Positions 47,045 through 56,024 are shown, numbered from the stretch's first letter. The stretch is 64,000 nucleotides of DNA from Bacteroidota bacterium (GCA_020161395.1 JAIUOE010000001.1:496001-560000); one strand, 5' to 3'. A program made the numbers and translations. The notes: generated by a model from the letters alone, not told the origin.

Positions 47045-48037
47045 ATGGATCTGACAACAACATATCTTGGCATGAAACTTAAAAACCCTGTGGTTCCATC
47101 CGCGGGTCCAATTTCTCAGGAGATTTCATCAATTAAAGCTCTCGAAGATGCAGGTGCTGCTGCTGTGGTGCTCTACTCACTCTTCGAGGAGCAGATTGAA
47201 AAAGAATCCCTTGCCAATCATTATTATACAACAGCGCATAACGAAAGTTATGCAGAAGCCACGACTTACTTCCCCGACCATATAGAGTATAAAGCCGGTC
47301 CCGAAGAGTATCTCGACCTTATTCGCAAAGCAAAGGAAGCTACCGATATCCCGGTTATTGCCAGCCTGAACGGCAAATCTTTGGGCGGATGGGTAAAATA
47401 TGCTCACAACATGGAAGAAGCCGGTGCCGATGCACTCGAGTTGAACATCTATAAACTTGCCACCGATTTCAATACTGACGGCAGAGAGATTGAACAGATC
47501 TACATCGACATAATAAAAGAAGTTAAAAGAAATGTGAAAATCCCCGTAGCAGTAAAGCTGAGCCCTTTCTTCAGTTCAACTGCATGGATGGCTGACCAGC
47601 TTGACAAAGCAGGTGCAGACGGTCTCGTACTCTTCAACAGATTCTACCAGCCCGATATCGATCTGGAGAATCTCGAAGTGGTGCCCAATGTCCTTCTGAG
47701 CACCCCGATGGCGATGAGACTCCCTCTCCGCTGGATTGGTGTTCTCTACGGCAGACTCGACTGCGACCTCGCTGCCACGAGCGGTATCTACAGTGAAAAA
47801 GATGTCATAAAAATGATCATGGTAGGTGCCAAGGTCACACAAATGATGTCAAGTATCCTGAAATTCGGACCAAACCACATTTCTGATGTACTTGCAAAAA
47901 TGAAATTCTGGATGGAAGCCAACGAGTATAACTCGGTGGAAGACATGCGTGGTTCAATGAGCTACATGAATGTTGGCGACCCCTCTCAATATGAAAGAGC
48001 CAACTATATGAAAGTAATCAGCTCGGTCAAATTATAG
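47045..48037 (+). CDS. Dihydroorotate dehydrogenase-like protein
   Basis: This is a 330-aa TIM-barrel FMN protein of the DHOD family but of the branch usually found next to PFOR rather than in pyrimidine operons. N-terminal MDLTTTYLGMKLKNPVVPSA and the phosphate-binding ATSGIYSEKDVIKMIMVGA are visible. The true PyrD active-site region is not an obvious match, so dihydroorotate may not be the substrate. The 44-nt gap to PFOR with a shared terminator suggests a two-gene operon under sigma-54. The reaction is unknown. Confidence 0.85.
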   Translation: MDLTTTYLGMKLKNPVVPSAGPISQEISSIKALEDAGAAAVVLYSLFEEQIEKESLANHYYTTAHNESYAEATTYFPDHIEYKAGPEEYLDLIRKAKEATDIPVIASLNGKSLGGWVKYAHNMEEAGADALELNIYKLATDFNTDGREIEQIYIDIIKEVKRNVKIPVAVKLSPFFSSTAWMADQLDKAGADGLVLFNRFYQPDIDLENLEVVPNVLLSTPMAMRLPLRWIGVLYGRLDCDLAATSGIYSEKDVIKMIMVGAKVTQMMSSILKFGPNHISDVLAKMKFWMEANEYNSVEDMRGSMSYMNVGDPSQYERANYMKVISSVKL

Positions 48038-48087
48038 TGCTATCATCGTCCGCTTTGTAAGAAGGCGGTAGTTGTTTGTTTCTTACC

Positions 48088-48129
48088 ACCGGCTGTTTCA
48101 TTTATTTGAGGCGGCCGGTCTTTTTTTTT
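48088..48129 (+). terminator. Terminator of the PFOR operon
   Basis: ACCGGC / GCCGGT with a 20-nt loop, followed by C and a nine-T run. The stem is modest, the T run strong. Confidence 0.6.
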
Positions 48130-48168
48130 AATGCAGTAATGCAGTAATCCAATAATGCAGTAATTTTG
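48129..48168. repeat. Tandem octamers TAATGCAG/TAATCCAA
   Basis: Five consecutive 8-mers: TAATGCAG, TAATGCAG, TAATCCAA, TAATGCAG, TAATTTTG. They begin at the last T of the PFOR terminator. The same octamers occur after another terminator at 60754-60785. Confidence 0.8.
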
Positions 48169-48239
48169 TTATTGGGGATTTGTTACATTTCAAATTCTGT
48201 TATTCGATAACTATTCTAAATACCAATTACGGAGATCAA

Positions 48240-50222
48240 ATGAGCGGACATTCTTCCGGGGAAGTCAAAGGACTTCCAAAAAATGCTTATTCCGAGTTGA
48301 AGCCGGGTGAAAAATACCAGCCTATTATGTCGCCACTCGCCATCGTGCCCGAGGTTAATGTTTACACAATAACATTGGGATTAATAATGGCAGTGCTCTT
48401 TTCAGCAGCGGCAGCCTATCTTGGTCTTAAGATCGGACAGGTTTTCGAGGCGGCAATTCCGATTGCAATTATTGCGGTTGGTCTGTCGACACTTCTGAAA
48501 AGAAAAAACGCTCTGGGTGAGAATGTGATCATCCAGTCGGTAGGTGCCACTTCAGGTGCTGTGGTTGCGGGTGCCATTTTTACGATACCTGCCCTATACA
48601 TCCTCGATCTGGAAGCCACTTTCCTTCAGGTTTTCCTCTCTTCACTTCTTGGCGGATTTCTCGGGATATTGTTCCTCATTCCCTTTAGAAAATATTTCGT
48701 CGCTGATATGCATGGTAAATTTCCCTTCCCCGAGGCAACAGCCACTACAGAAGTGCTTGTAGCAGGTGAAAAAGGGGGTTCACAGGCACTGGTTCTGGTT
48801 TCTTCGGGACTTGTCGGTGGTGTTTACGACTTTATTATCGCCACTTTTGGATGGTGGAGCGAAACATTTTCCACAAAAGTGTTGCCGATCGGCGATATGC
48901 TCTATGATAAATACAAACTTGTTTTCAATATAAATATCGGTGCTGCCGTTACAGGACTCGGTTTTATTGTTGGTCTTAAATATGCCGCTATCATTGCCGC
49001 AGGCTCATTTGTTTCCTGGTACCTCCTTATCCCTGTTGTTTATTACATCGGTCAGGGACTTGTTGCCCCGTTCGGTGCCAATGTAACAGTATTAATAAAG
49101 GATATGTCGGCTGAACAGATTTTCAGAAATTATGTTCGTCACATCGGTATCGGTGGCATTGCCATGGCAGGAATTATCGGTATAGTCCGTTCCTCAGGAA
49201 TCATTGCGGGAGCATTTAAACTTGCTGCCAAAGAGATTGGTGGTGGAAGGGCTGCAGCATCCGGTGCACTTCGTACTGAAAAAGACCTTCCGATGTTTGT
49301 AATTGTTTCAGGTATCCTTGCAGTTGGTCTGGCTCTTCTTCTTTTCTTCAACTTTGGAGTTACCGGAAGCTGGGGAGATGCTCTGATCGGACTTCTCATT
49401 GTAATGATCATTTCATTCCTTTTCACAACAGTTGCTGCTAATGCTATTGCAATCGTGGGTACAAACCCTGTTTCGGGTATGACACTCATGACCCTGATTC
49501 TTTCCTCAATTATTCTGATTTCATTCGGAATCAAAGGAAAAGAAGGAATGGTAACCGCCCTCTTGATTGGTGGAGCTGTTTGCACCGCACTTTCTTGTGC
49601 CGGTGCGTTCATTACCGATCTTAAGATTGGTTACTGGCTGGGAAGCTCACCCTACAAACAGCAAACCTGGAAATTTGTCGGAACCGCCGCATCAGCAGCA
49701 GTTGTGGGACTTATCATCATGGTTCTTAATGAAGCATACGGATTCAAAGGTGACAATGCACTTCAGGCTCCTCAGGCAAATGCAATGGCTGCAGTTATCG
49801 AGCCGTTGATGTCAGGGAAAGATGCCCCATGGATGCTCTACATTGCAGGTGCTGCCATGGCTCTGATCCTCACCATGATCAAAGTTCCGGCTCTTGCCTT
49901 CGCACTTGGAATGTATATCCCGCTCGAACTTAACACCCCGATTCTCATCGGCGGTATCCTTGCACACATCGTTTCAACCCGCAGCAAAGATGAAGAGCTT
50001 AACAACGCCCGCAGAGAACGCGGAACTCTTATCGCTTCAGGTTTCATCGCAGGCGGTGCCCTCATGGGTGTAATAAGTGCAGTAATGAAATACTTCGATG
50101 TGGATCTAATGGCAACACACTGGGTGGAATCCAACGGTGCCATGTTCGTTGGTCTCTTAATGTTTGCACTCCTCTGCGGATATGTAATCTGGGATGCAAT
50201 GAGAGCCAAAAAAGAGAATTAA
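48240..50222 (+). CDS. OPT-family oligopeptide transporter
   Basis: This is an inner-membrane transporter of the OPT superfamily, with about 14-16 hydrophobic segments. From ATG 48240 (CGGAGATC upstream) the protein has 660 residues and begins MSGHSSGEVKGLPKNAYSEL. The family signature near the first helix VNVYTITLGLIMAVLFSAAA and the FPFPEATATTEVLVAGE stretch are present, plus IVGTNPVSGMTLMTL. The longer frame from 48180 lacks a plausible start. Substrates in this subgroup are peptides or metal chelates; the cargo cannot be told. It ends at a clear terminator. Confidence 0.92.
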   Translation: MSGHSSGEVKGLPKNAYSELKPGEKYQPIMSPLAIVPEVNVYTITLGLIMAVLFSAAAAYLGLKIGQVFEAAIPIAIIAVGLSTLLKRKNALGENVIIQSVGATSGAVVAGAIFTIPALYILDLEATFLQVFLSSLLGGFLGILFLIPFRKYFVADMHGKFPFPEATATTEVLVAGEKGGSQALVLVSSGLVGGVYDFIIATFGWWSETFSTKVLPIGDMLYDKYKLVFNINIGAAVTGLGFIVGLKYAAIIAAGSFVSWYLLIPVVYYIGQGLVAPFGANVTVLIKDMSAEQIFRNYVRHIGIGGIAMAGIIGIVRSSGIIAGAFKLAAKEIGGGRAAASGALRTEKDLPMFVIVSGILAVGLALLLFFNFGVTGSWGDALIGLLIVMIISFLFTTVAANAIAIVGTNPVSGMTLMTLILSSIILISFGIKGKEGMVTALLIGGAVCTALSCAGAFITDLKIGYWLGSSPYKQQTWKFVGTAASAAVVGLIIMVLNEAYGFKGDNALQAPQANAMAAVIEPLMSGKDAPWMLYIAGAAMALILTMIKVPALAFALGMYIPLELNTPILIGGILAHIVSTRSKDEELNNARRERGTLIASGFIAGGALMGVISAVMKYFDVDLMATHWVESNGAMFVGLLMFALLCGYVIWDAMRAKKEN

Positions 50223-50255
50223 TTATTCCGGCTTAAATGCCTTGTGATCTTTTTG

Positions 50256-50287
50256 CTGCCTCCGGAGAAATCTTCGGGGGCAGTTTT
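50256..50287 (+). terminator. Terminator of the OPT transporter gene
   Basis: CTGCCTCCG / CGGGGGCAG (one wobble) around GAGAAATCTT, followed by TTTTATTTT. Confidence 0.85.
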
Positions 50288-50290
50288 ATT

Positions 50291-50323
50291 TTGTGCTTAT
50301 TCACAATTTACTTCTTAATTTTG
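50291..50323 (+). promoter_or_regulatory. Candidate promoter of the toxin-antitoxin pair
   Basis: TTG at 50291-50293 and TAATTTTG at 50316-50323, 22 bp apart, resemble the Bacteroidetes consensus. Start would be about 50 nt before the hepT ATG. Confidence 0.4.
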
Positions 50324-50380
50324 TAATGAGATTGATTATTTACATAATAATGTTTTCAGCACCAAAAACCCGGATAAAAC

Positions 50381-50803
50381 ATGAGTTTGGATATTACTCC
50401 TCTCGAAAAAGCAGCCAGATCGCTTCAAAGATCATTGAGTGTTACTGAATTAAACGAAAATTTCCACCAGCTTTCATTGGAAGAGCAGGAAACTCTGCAG
50501 GCAGGAGTAATACAAAATTTTGAAGTGGCGTTTGAACTTTCCTGGAAATTTGCCAAAAGATGGATCGAAACCAATATTGGAAAAGAGGTCGTCGACGGTG
50601 TCTCCAGAAGAGAACTCTTCAGGATCGCATATGAAGTTCGCCTCATCGACGATGTTGAAATATGGATAGATTTCCACTACACCCGTAACTCAACTTCTCA
50701 TACTTATGATGAAGAAGTCGCAGACAATGCATATGAAATAGCAGTAAAATTTTATCCAGAAGTGTTGAAACTTATTGAGAAGTTGACGAATAATAATGAT
50801 TGA
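50381..50803 (+). CDS. hepT: HEPN toxin, HepT-like (HI0074 family)
   Basis: This 140-aa all-helical protein was long annotated as a nucleotidyltransferase substrate-binding protein of the HI0074 type. The HEPN RNase motif RX4HXY is present as RNSTSHTY at residues 102-109. In studied HepT/MntA systems the Tyr is AMPylated by the partner, which silences the RNase. The N-terminal half (LSLEEQETLQAGVIQNFEVA FELSWK split over about 31-56) is typical. It overlaps the MntA gene by 8 nt. The order toxin-antitoxin matches known operons. Confidence 0.9.
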   Translation: MSLDITPLEKAARSLQRSLSVTELNENFHQLSLEEQETLQAGVIQNFEVAFELSWKFAKRWIETNIGKEVVDGVSRRELFRIAYEVRLIDDVEIWIDFHYTRNSTSHTYDEEVADNAYEIAVKFYPEVLKLIEKLTNNND

Positions 50804-51095
50804 TGTCACAGAAAAAGAACTGCAGATCGTAAAATCAATACTGATATCATTTGTACCAAAAGCTAAAGTGCGTGTTTTTGGAAGTCGCGTGAATGGTACA
50901 AAGAGAGATATCTCTGATCTCGATCTTGCAATCGACTGCGGACAAAAAATGACTCTTTCCGAAATAGGCAGGATAAAGGAGGCCTTCCAGGAGAGCGATC
51001 TCCTCTTTCGTGTGGATGTAATTGACTGGAACCGTACATCAGAGATTTTTAGGAATATCATCTCTCAAAATTTTGAGGAACTGGTGCTGGAGTAG
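50796..51095 (+). CDS. mntA: Minimal nucleotidyltransferase antitoxin, MntA-like
   Basis: This 99-aa MNT-fold nucleotidyltransferase has the catalytic GSX10DXD exactly: G29-S30, ten residues, D41-L-D43. Its predicted activity is transfer of AMP from ATP to the Tyr of the HEPN partner. It overlaps hepT by 8 nt, so the two are made together. The C-terminus (VDVIDWNRTSEIFRNIISQN) is typical of the family. The AAA/DUF4143 ATPase starts 65 nt downstream but has its own palindromic promoter, so may be independent. Confidence 0.92.
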   Translation: MIDVTEKELQIVKSILISFVPKAKVRVFGSRVNGTKRDISDLDLAIDCGQKMTLSEIGRIKEAFQESDLLFRVDVIDWNRTSEIFRNIISQNFEELVLE

Positions 51096-51114
51096 ATAGA
51101 TTTACTAAAATTTG

Positions 51115-51145
51115 TGTATATTTGCAGTCAGACTGCAAATATACA
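51115..51145. promoter_or_regulatory. Perfect 31-bp palindrome over the AAA/DUF4143 promoter
   Basis: TGTATATTTGCAGTC, a single A, then its exact reverse complement. The left arm contains TATATTTG, a good -7 element, so a dimeric regulator bound here would cover the promoter. It ends 14 nt before the ATPase ATG. Confidence 0.85.
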
Positions 51146-51159
51146 AGGTTTTTCCCTTC

Positions 51160-52341
51160 ATGAGCAACTATATTACCAGAACTGCAGAACGAACTCTGCT
51201 CAAATATCTTTCAGCATTTCCTGTTGCGGGTGTTACAGGACCCCGTCAGTCAGGTAAATCAACAATGCTTAAAACTCTCCTCAAAGATAAATACAAATAT
51301 GTGACATTTGATGACCCGGTGACAGTTGCAGAATTCAGGGATGATCCTGAAAGGTTTATGAGAATCTACAGTGACAAAGTTATCTTTGATGAGGCACAGA
51401 AGGCACCCGAAATTTTCTCTTATGTGAAAATCGCCGTTGACAATGACCGCGATAACTACGGCAAGTTCATTCTCTCCGGTTCCTCTCAGTTCACTTTGAT
51501 GAAAAATATATCTGAATCGCTCGCCGGAAGAATAGGACTGCTATCACTCCTTCCATTGCAGTTTAAAGAAATTCCTGACAAACTTCATGAAGAATCGATA
51601 TTTAAGGGCGGATACCCGGAACTGGTGAAGAGAGAATATCAGTTCGGAAACGATTGGTTTCAGGCGTATATCAATACCTATCTGGAGAAGGATTTAAGAT
51701 CGGTCAGTGACATTGGGAATATTCGGGATTTCTTTCGTTTAATCAGATTTCTGGCTGCAAGGTGTTCTCAGATGATTAATCTGTCCGAGCTTGCCAGCGA
51801 GCTGGGAGTCACTGTAAATACTGTAAAACACTGGTTGTCGGTACTTGAGGCATCTTACATTATCTGGTTTCTGCCTCCGTTTTATGAAAATCTTGGTAAA
51901 AGAATAATAAAATCGCCAAAACTCTATTTTTATGATACCGGTCTTGTCTCTTTCCTCACCGGAATAGAATCACAAAAACAGTTCGAAAACAGCATCCTCG
52001 CAGGTACGCTGTTCGAGAATTATATCGTTTCCGAAATTAAAAAGATTCTTGAGCACAATAAATTGTTTTGGAATCTCTACTATTTCAGGACTTCATCCGG
52101 ATTGGAAACAGATCTTGTCATTGATAAAAACTCGACCAGAGAATGGATCGAAATAAAAACAAGCGAAACCTTTCAAAAAAAATTCATCACGGCAATCGAG
52201 AAAACAAAACGGCACGAAGAAAAAGGATTTCTGATTTACAAGGGGATATCCAAACCCGGAACAGATGGCACAGAAATAAAAAACTACAAAGACTTCCTTA
52301 ACGAATTTCATGACACAACAGGAGCAGCTCATAGTTCATAG
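51160..52341 (+). CDS. AAA (AAA_14) ATPase with DUF4143 domain
   Basis: This is a 393-aa protein from the ATG at 51160, which follows the palindrome; the longer frame would run through the palindrome and is rejected. Walker A is GPRQSGKST (27-35), Walker B KVIFDEAQK, and the STAND-like LSGSSQF motif follows. The DUF4143 part comes after a winged-helix-like region (NLSELASELGVTVNTVKHWL) and ends in a PD-(D/E)XK-like segment: GLETDLVID with EWIEIKTSET. Such proteins are common accessory genes in Bacteroidetes, often duplicated; their role is unknown. Possible defence or mobile function is inference only. Confidence 0.9.
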   Translation: MSNYITRTAERTLLKYLSAFPVAGVTGPRQSGKSTMLKTLLKDKYKYVTFDDPVTVAEFRDDPERFMRIYSDKVIFDEAQKAPEIFSYVKIAVDNDRDNYGKFILSGSSQFTLMKNISESLAGRIGLLSLLPLQFKEIPDKLHEESIFKGGYPELVKREYQFGNDWFQAYINTYLEKDLRSVSDIGNIRDFFRLIRFLAARCSQMINLSELASELGVTVNTVKHWLSVLEASYIIWFLPPFYENLGKRIIKSPKLYFYDTGLVSFLTGIESQKQFENSILAGTLFENYIVSEIKKILEHNKLFWNLYYFRTSSGLETDLVIDKNSTREWIEIKTSETFQKKFITAIEKTKRHEEKGFLIYKGISKPGTDGTEIKNYKDFLNEFHDTTGAAHSS

Positions 52342-52365
52342 CTAATAGATCATACCTAATTTTAC

Positions 52366-52373
52366 TATCTTTG
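52366..52373 (+). promoter_or_regulatory. -7 element of proS
   Basis: TATCTTTG, followed by TAATTC. No clear TTG lies at the right distance upstream. Start would be near 52379, leaving a leader of about 27 nt. Confidence 0.4.
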
Positions 52374-52405
52374 TAATTCAGTTTTTCAAAAAATTCAAAG
52401 ACAAA

Positions 52406-54100
52406 ATGCGACAAAGCAAATCATTTATACCGACACTTAAAGAAGTACCAAACGACGCGGTCGTGCCGAGTCATGTTCTCATGTTGAGGGGTGGCTATGT
52501 CAGGGCACTTGCAGCCGGAATCTATTCATTTCTCCCGCTCGGTTACCGGGTGGTAAAAAAAGTCTGTGAAATCATCCGTCAGGAGATGGATGCGATCGGC
52601 GGACAGGAATTTCACCTTCCTGCACTTAACCCAAGGGAAATCTGGGAAGAAACAGGCAGAGTTGAGGCTTTTGGCGATACCATGTATCACCTCAAAAACA
52701 GGGATTATGTCCTCGCTCCTACCCATGAAGAAATTATAACTTTCCATGCCCGTAAAGTGGTTAAATCGTACAAGGACATGCCACAGACCTGGTATCAGAT
52801 TCAGACAAAGTTCAGAAATGAAGCCAGACCAAGAAGCGGTGTGATTCGCGGTAGACAGTTCCTGATGAAAGATTCCTACTCACTGGACATCGACACAGAC
52901 GGTCTCGACAAATCGTATGAACTTCATGATCAGGCATACAGAAAAATATTTTCCAGAGCCGGTTTGAAGTTTTTCGTCGTGGGTGCCTCAAGTGGTGCGA
53001 TGGGTGGAAGTGGAAGTGAAGAATTCATGGTTGGTTCTGATGCCGGCGAAGATACCGTTGCTCATTGTGAAGCCTGCGGATATGCAGCCAATGTTGAAGT
53101 GGCTTCATCTGTCATCACTCCGGTTCAAAGAGATGATGAATCAAAAGAAATTTTCGAAATCAGCACACCGAATGTGAAATCGATCGATGAACTTTGCGCC
53201 TTCCTCAAGATAAACGAGAGACAGACAGCAAAATCGAGGGTTTATATCGCTGACGGCAAGGCTGTTCTCATTCTGATCTCCGGAAATGAAGAAGTGAATG
53301 AAACGAAGCTTGAAAAAGCACTCGGAAGTGGTGTCAGACCAGCACATCCCGAAGAACTCAAAGAGATTACGGGCGCCGATGCCGGTTCCATTGGTCCAAT
53401 CGGTTTCCCCGGGAGAATAATTGCCGATTTCAGAATTCGTGACTGCAACAATCTCTTCTCCGGTGCGAACAAAAACGATTACCACATCGGTGGCATCGAC
53501 TTCAAGAGAGATGTTCCGACAATCGAATACGCCGATCTTCGTACCGTCACCTCAGGAGAAGGTTGCCCAAAATGTGGAAAGCCCCTCGGTGTATTTACTG
53601 CGATAGAACTTGGACACATTTTCAAACTCGGGACAAGATATTCCGCTGCCATGGGTGCAACATATCTTACAGAAGCGGGTGATGAAAAGCCGATTGTAAT
53701 GGGCAGTTACGGAATTGGTGTCGAAAGAGTTGTCGCCTGCTCCATCGAACAAAGTCACGATGAAGCGGGTATAATCTGGAACAAGGCAATCGCTCCATTC
53801 CATGTCCACCTTCTTGGTTTGAACATGAAAAAGGAACCGGTTGCGGAAGCATCCGAAAAAATCTATTCTGAATTGCTGGCAGCGGGCATCGAAGTGCTTT
53901 TTGACGACAGAGCTGATGCACAGGCAGGTTTCAAATTCAAGGATGCTGACCTTCTCGGCATGCCTTTGCAGGTGATTGTCGGCGAGAAAAAACTCGCTGA
54001 AAACAAAGTGGAGATAAAAGTCAGAAAAACGGGTGAAAGACTCGAAGCTCCTCTCGATAACCTCGCTTCGACTCTCAAAGACCTGCTCGAAAAACTTTGA
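52406..54100 (+). CDS. proS: Prolyl-tRNA synthetase, bacterial type
   Basis: This class II synthetase charges tRNA-Pro. The 564-aa product has motif 1-2 residues (TQTKFRNEARPRSGVIRGRQF split over the region about 130-150), an editing YbaK-like insertion between about 225 and 385 (SIGPIGFPGRIIADF), and motif 3 (MGSYGIGVERVVACSIEQSH). The C-terminal anticodon-binding domain ends SLAS-like LDNLASTLKDLLEKL. The length fits the bacterial ProS type with editing insert. It is followed by a 13-bp hairpin. Confidence 0.97.
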   Translation: MRQSKSFIPTLKEVPNDAVVPSHVLMLRGGYVRALAAGIYSFLPLGYRVVKKVCEIIRQEMDAIGGQEFHLPALNPREIWEETGRVEAFGDTMYHLKNRDYVLAPTHEEIITFHARKVVKSYKDMPQTWYQIQTKFRNEARPRSGVIRGRQFLMKDSYSLDIDTDGLDKSYELHDQAYRKIFSRAGLKFFVVGASSGAMGGSGSEEFMVGSDAGEDTVAHCEACGYAANVEVASSVITPVQRDDESKEIFEISTPNVKSIDELCAFLKINERQTAKSRVYIADGKAVLILISGNEEVNETKLEKALGSGVRPAHPEELKEITGADAGSIGPIGFPGRIIADFRIRDCNNLFSGANKNDYHIGGIDFKRDVPTIEYADLRTVTSGEGCPKCGKPLGVFTAIELGHIFKLGTRYSAAMGATYLTEAGDEKPIVMGSYGIGVERVVACSIEQSHDEAGIIWNKAIAPFHVHLLGLNMKKEPVAEASEKIYSELLAAGIEVLFDDRADAQAGFKFKDADLLGMPLQVIVGEKKLAENKVEIKVRKTGERLEAPLDNLASTLKDLLEKL

Positions 54101-54111
54101 TTTTAACCCGT

Positions 54112-54148
54112 AAGGAAGGTTGACCAATAATTCCGGTCACCCTTCCTT
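54112..54148. repeat. Long hairpin after proS
   Basis: AAGGAAGGTTGACC pairs with GGTCACCCTTCCTT over 13 of 14 positions, loop AATAATTCC. No clear T run follows, so it may be an attenuator or RNA-stability hairpin rather than a simple terminator. Confidence 0.55.
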
Positions 54149-54179
54149 TGGGAAAATTTACCTTCCGGAAGTGAATAAT

Positions 54180-56021
54180 ATGATTAGACCAAAGATTTTA
54201 TTAGTAATTCTTTTTATCGCCGCATACTCTGCCGGCGGGCAAAACCTCAAATTTGCATGGCTCACCGATATTCATGTGGGCTATGCCAAATCAGATTCTG
54301 TAATCCTGAAACAAATTGACAGGATAAACTCGCAGAATGATGTTGGATTTGTGGTCGTCACCGGTGATATTTCCGAGACGGGAAAATGGGATGAACTGGA
54401 AAGGGCGCAAAAACTCCTTTCGAAACTGAACAAACGATTTTTGGTAATTCCCGGCAACCACGATACAAAGTGGTCTGATATGGGTGGTATGGAATTTTCC
54501 GCGATCTTTGGCGACAATAAATTCCGGTTCGATACACTCAATTATGTTTTTATCGGATTAAATTCCGGAATTGTGCTTCGCGGTGGCGGTGGTCATGTCG
54601 TTCCCGAAGATATCGACTGGCTTGAAAAACAGCTCAAAAATACTCCGGATAACAAGGAAATTTACTTCTTTATCCACCATCCTCTCGATGGAGATGTTGA
54701 CAACTGGTATAAGGTGACAAATCTGCTTCGCAAAAAGAATCTTAAATCCATTTTCGTTGGTCACGGGCACGCAAACAAGAAGATGGAATTTGATATGCTT
54801 CCGGCTTTTATGGGAGTTGGCTCTACATCAAAAACAAAGCTTTACGGCTTCAACTTCGTAGATCTTACCAAAAAAGAGATGAAGATAACCTCGATTGCCT
54901 CCCTGAGAGGCGACTCATCTTTCGTTGATACCGTTTTTACATGGTATGACGAAGCTAAAGTGCCGGGAATCAATCCCGTGCCAACCGATTCACTCGGCTT
55001 CATCGACTACAAGGAAGTAAAAATAATTAAAAAAATGGACCTTGGCAAAACCATGGTTTCGGCTCCCGTTCCCCACAAAGACGGATTTTTGGTTCCGACG
55101 CTTGAAGGGGCACTTTTCAACTACGACAAAAATCTTACCCTCCTTTGGTGGGTCGATCTTCAGGCACATCTCGTTTCTACCCCCGTTGTCGCGGGAAAAC
55201 AGGTTTTTGCAGGAAATGCAGGTGGCGACCTTTATCAGATAGACCTTGAATCGGGTGAGGTTCTTCAATCGTTGGGTCTGAATGAACCAATCACATCACG
55301 GATCGTTTCCTTTCCTGTGTATTTCAGAGACAGACAAACGACAGCACTTCTTTTTGGGACGGCAAACGGTACTATCTACGCCTATGAAGCGTCGACCCTT
55401 ACACCGATGTGGAAAAACTCCGATGCCAAGGGAAGAATCGAATCGCTGCCCGTGGTGTTAAACGACCGGGTAATCTTCTCTGCATGGGACGGGATGGTTT
55501 ATTGTGTCGACCTCAGAACAGGCAAACTTAACTGGAAATGGTCGGAAAATGTAAACTTTTACTATTCAACCGCGAGTTGCACCCCCGTTACAAACGGAGA
55601 TTACATCTGGTTTGTTTCTCCCGATAAAAGTGTTTCATGTGTAGATGTGCTGCTTGGGAAAACCCAGTGGAGTACCAAGGAATTTAATGCATGGGAGTCT
55701 TTGGGACTCAGTGAAGATGGAAAAACACTTTTTATCAAGTCGATCGAGAACGAATTTCACACTGTAAATGCTCTTACCGGAAAGAAAATTAAGACCCACA
55801 AAGTGAAGTGGGGGCTCGACACAAATCCGGTTCAAATAAAGGAATTCGATAAAAATGCAATTTTCGGACTGAAAAATGGCAATTTTCTCCGTTTTCAAAA
55901 GGACAAATTCACCAACCTGTTCTATCTCGGTCAGGCAAGAGCTTTAACTGTCGAGAAACTGGATGACATTTTTATTGCTTCCAACATGGACGGTACAATC
56001 CTCCTCTTTAAGTTAAAGTAG
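54180..56021 (+). CDS. Secreted metallophosphoesterase with PQQ-like beta-propeller
   Basis: A 613-aa periplasmic protein read from ATG 54180; the longer frame from 54120 crosses the hairpin and lacks a signal. A signal peptide (ILLVILFIAAYSAGG) precedes a calcineurin-like domain with the metal ligands WLTDIHVG, VVTGDISETGKW, IPGNHDTKWSD, FFIHHPLDGD and VGHGHANKK. The C-terminal 330 residues form about seven propeller blades of PQQ type (YQIDLESGEV, YAYEASTLTPMWK, YCVDLRTGKLNWKW, CVDVLLGKTQW). It could act on phospho-esters outside the cytoplasm. The substrate is unknown. It is followed by the HAD gene with 3 nt between. Confidence 0.88.
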   Translation: MIRPKILLVILFIAAYSAGGQNLKFAWLTDIHVGYAKSDSVILKQIDRINSQNDVGFVVVTGDISETGKWDELERAQKLLSKLNKRFLVIPGNHDTKWSDMGGMEFSAIFGDNKFRFDTLNYVFIGLNSGIVLRGGGGHVVPEDIDWLEKQLKNTPDNKEIYFFIHHPLDGDVDNWYKVTNLLRKKNLKSIFVGHGHANKKMEFDMLPAFMGVGSTSKTKLYGFNFVDLTKKEMKITSIASLRGDSSFVDTVFTWYDEAKVPGINPVPTDSLGFIDYKEVKIIKKMDLGKTMVSAPVPHKDGFLVPTLEGALFNYDKNLTLLWWVDLQAHLVSTPVVAGKQVFAGNAGGDLYQIDLESGEVLQSLGLNEPITSRIVSFPVYFRDRQTTALLFGTANGTIYAYEASTLTPMWKNSDAKGRIESLPVVLNDRVIFSAWDGMVYCVDLRTGKLNWKWSENVNFYYSTASCTPVTNGDYIWFVSPDKSVSCVDVLLGKTQWSTKEFNAWESLGLSEDGKTLFIKSIENEFHTVNALTGKKIKTHKVKWGLDTNPVQIKEFDKNAIFGLKNGNFLRFQKDKFTNLFYLGQARALTVEKLDDIFIASNMDGTILLFKLK

Positions 56022-56024
56022 CGG

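Noticed and set aside
49139-49612. 157-codon minus-strand frame rich in Pro and Arg
   Set aside because: Antisense to transmembrane segments of the OPT transporter, a common artefact.
53552-54127. 191-codon minus-strand frame
   Set aside because: Antisense to the C-terminal half of proS, without ribosome-binding site or recognisable motif.
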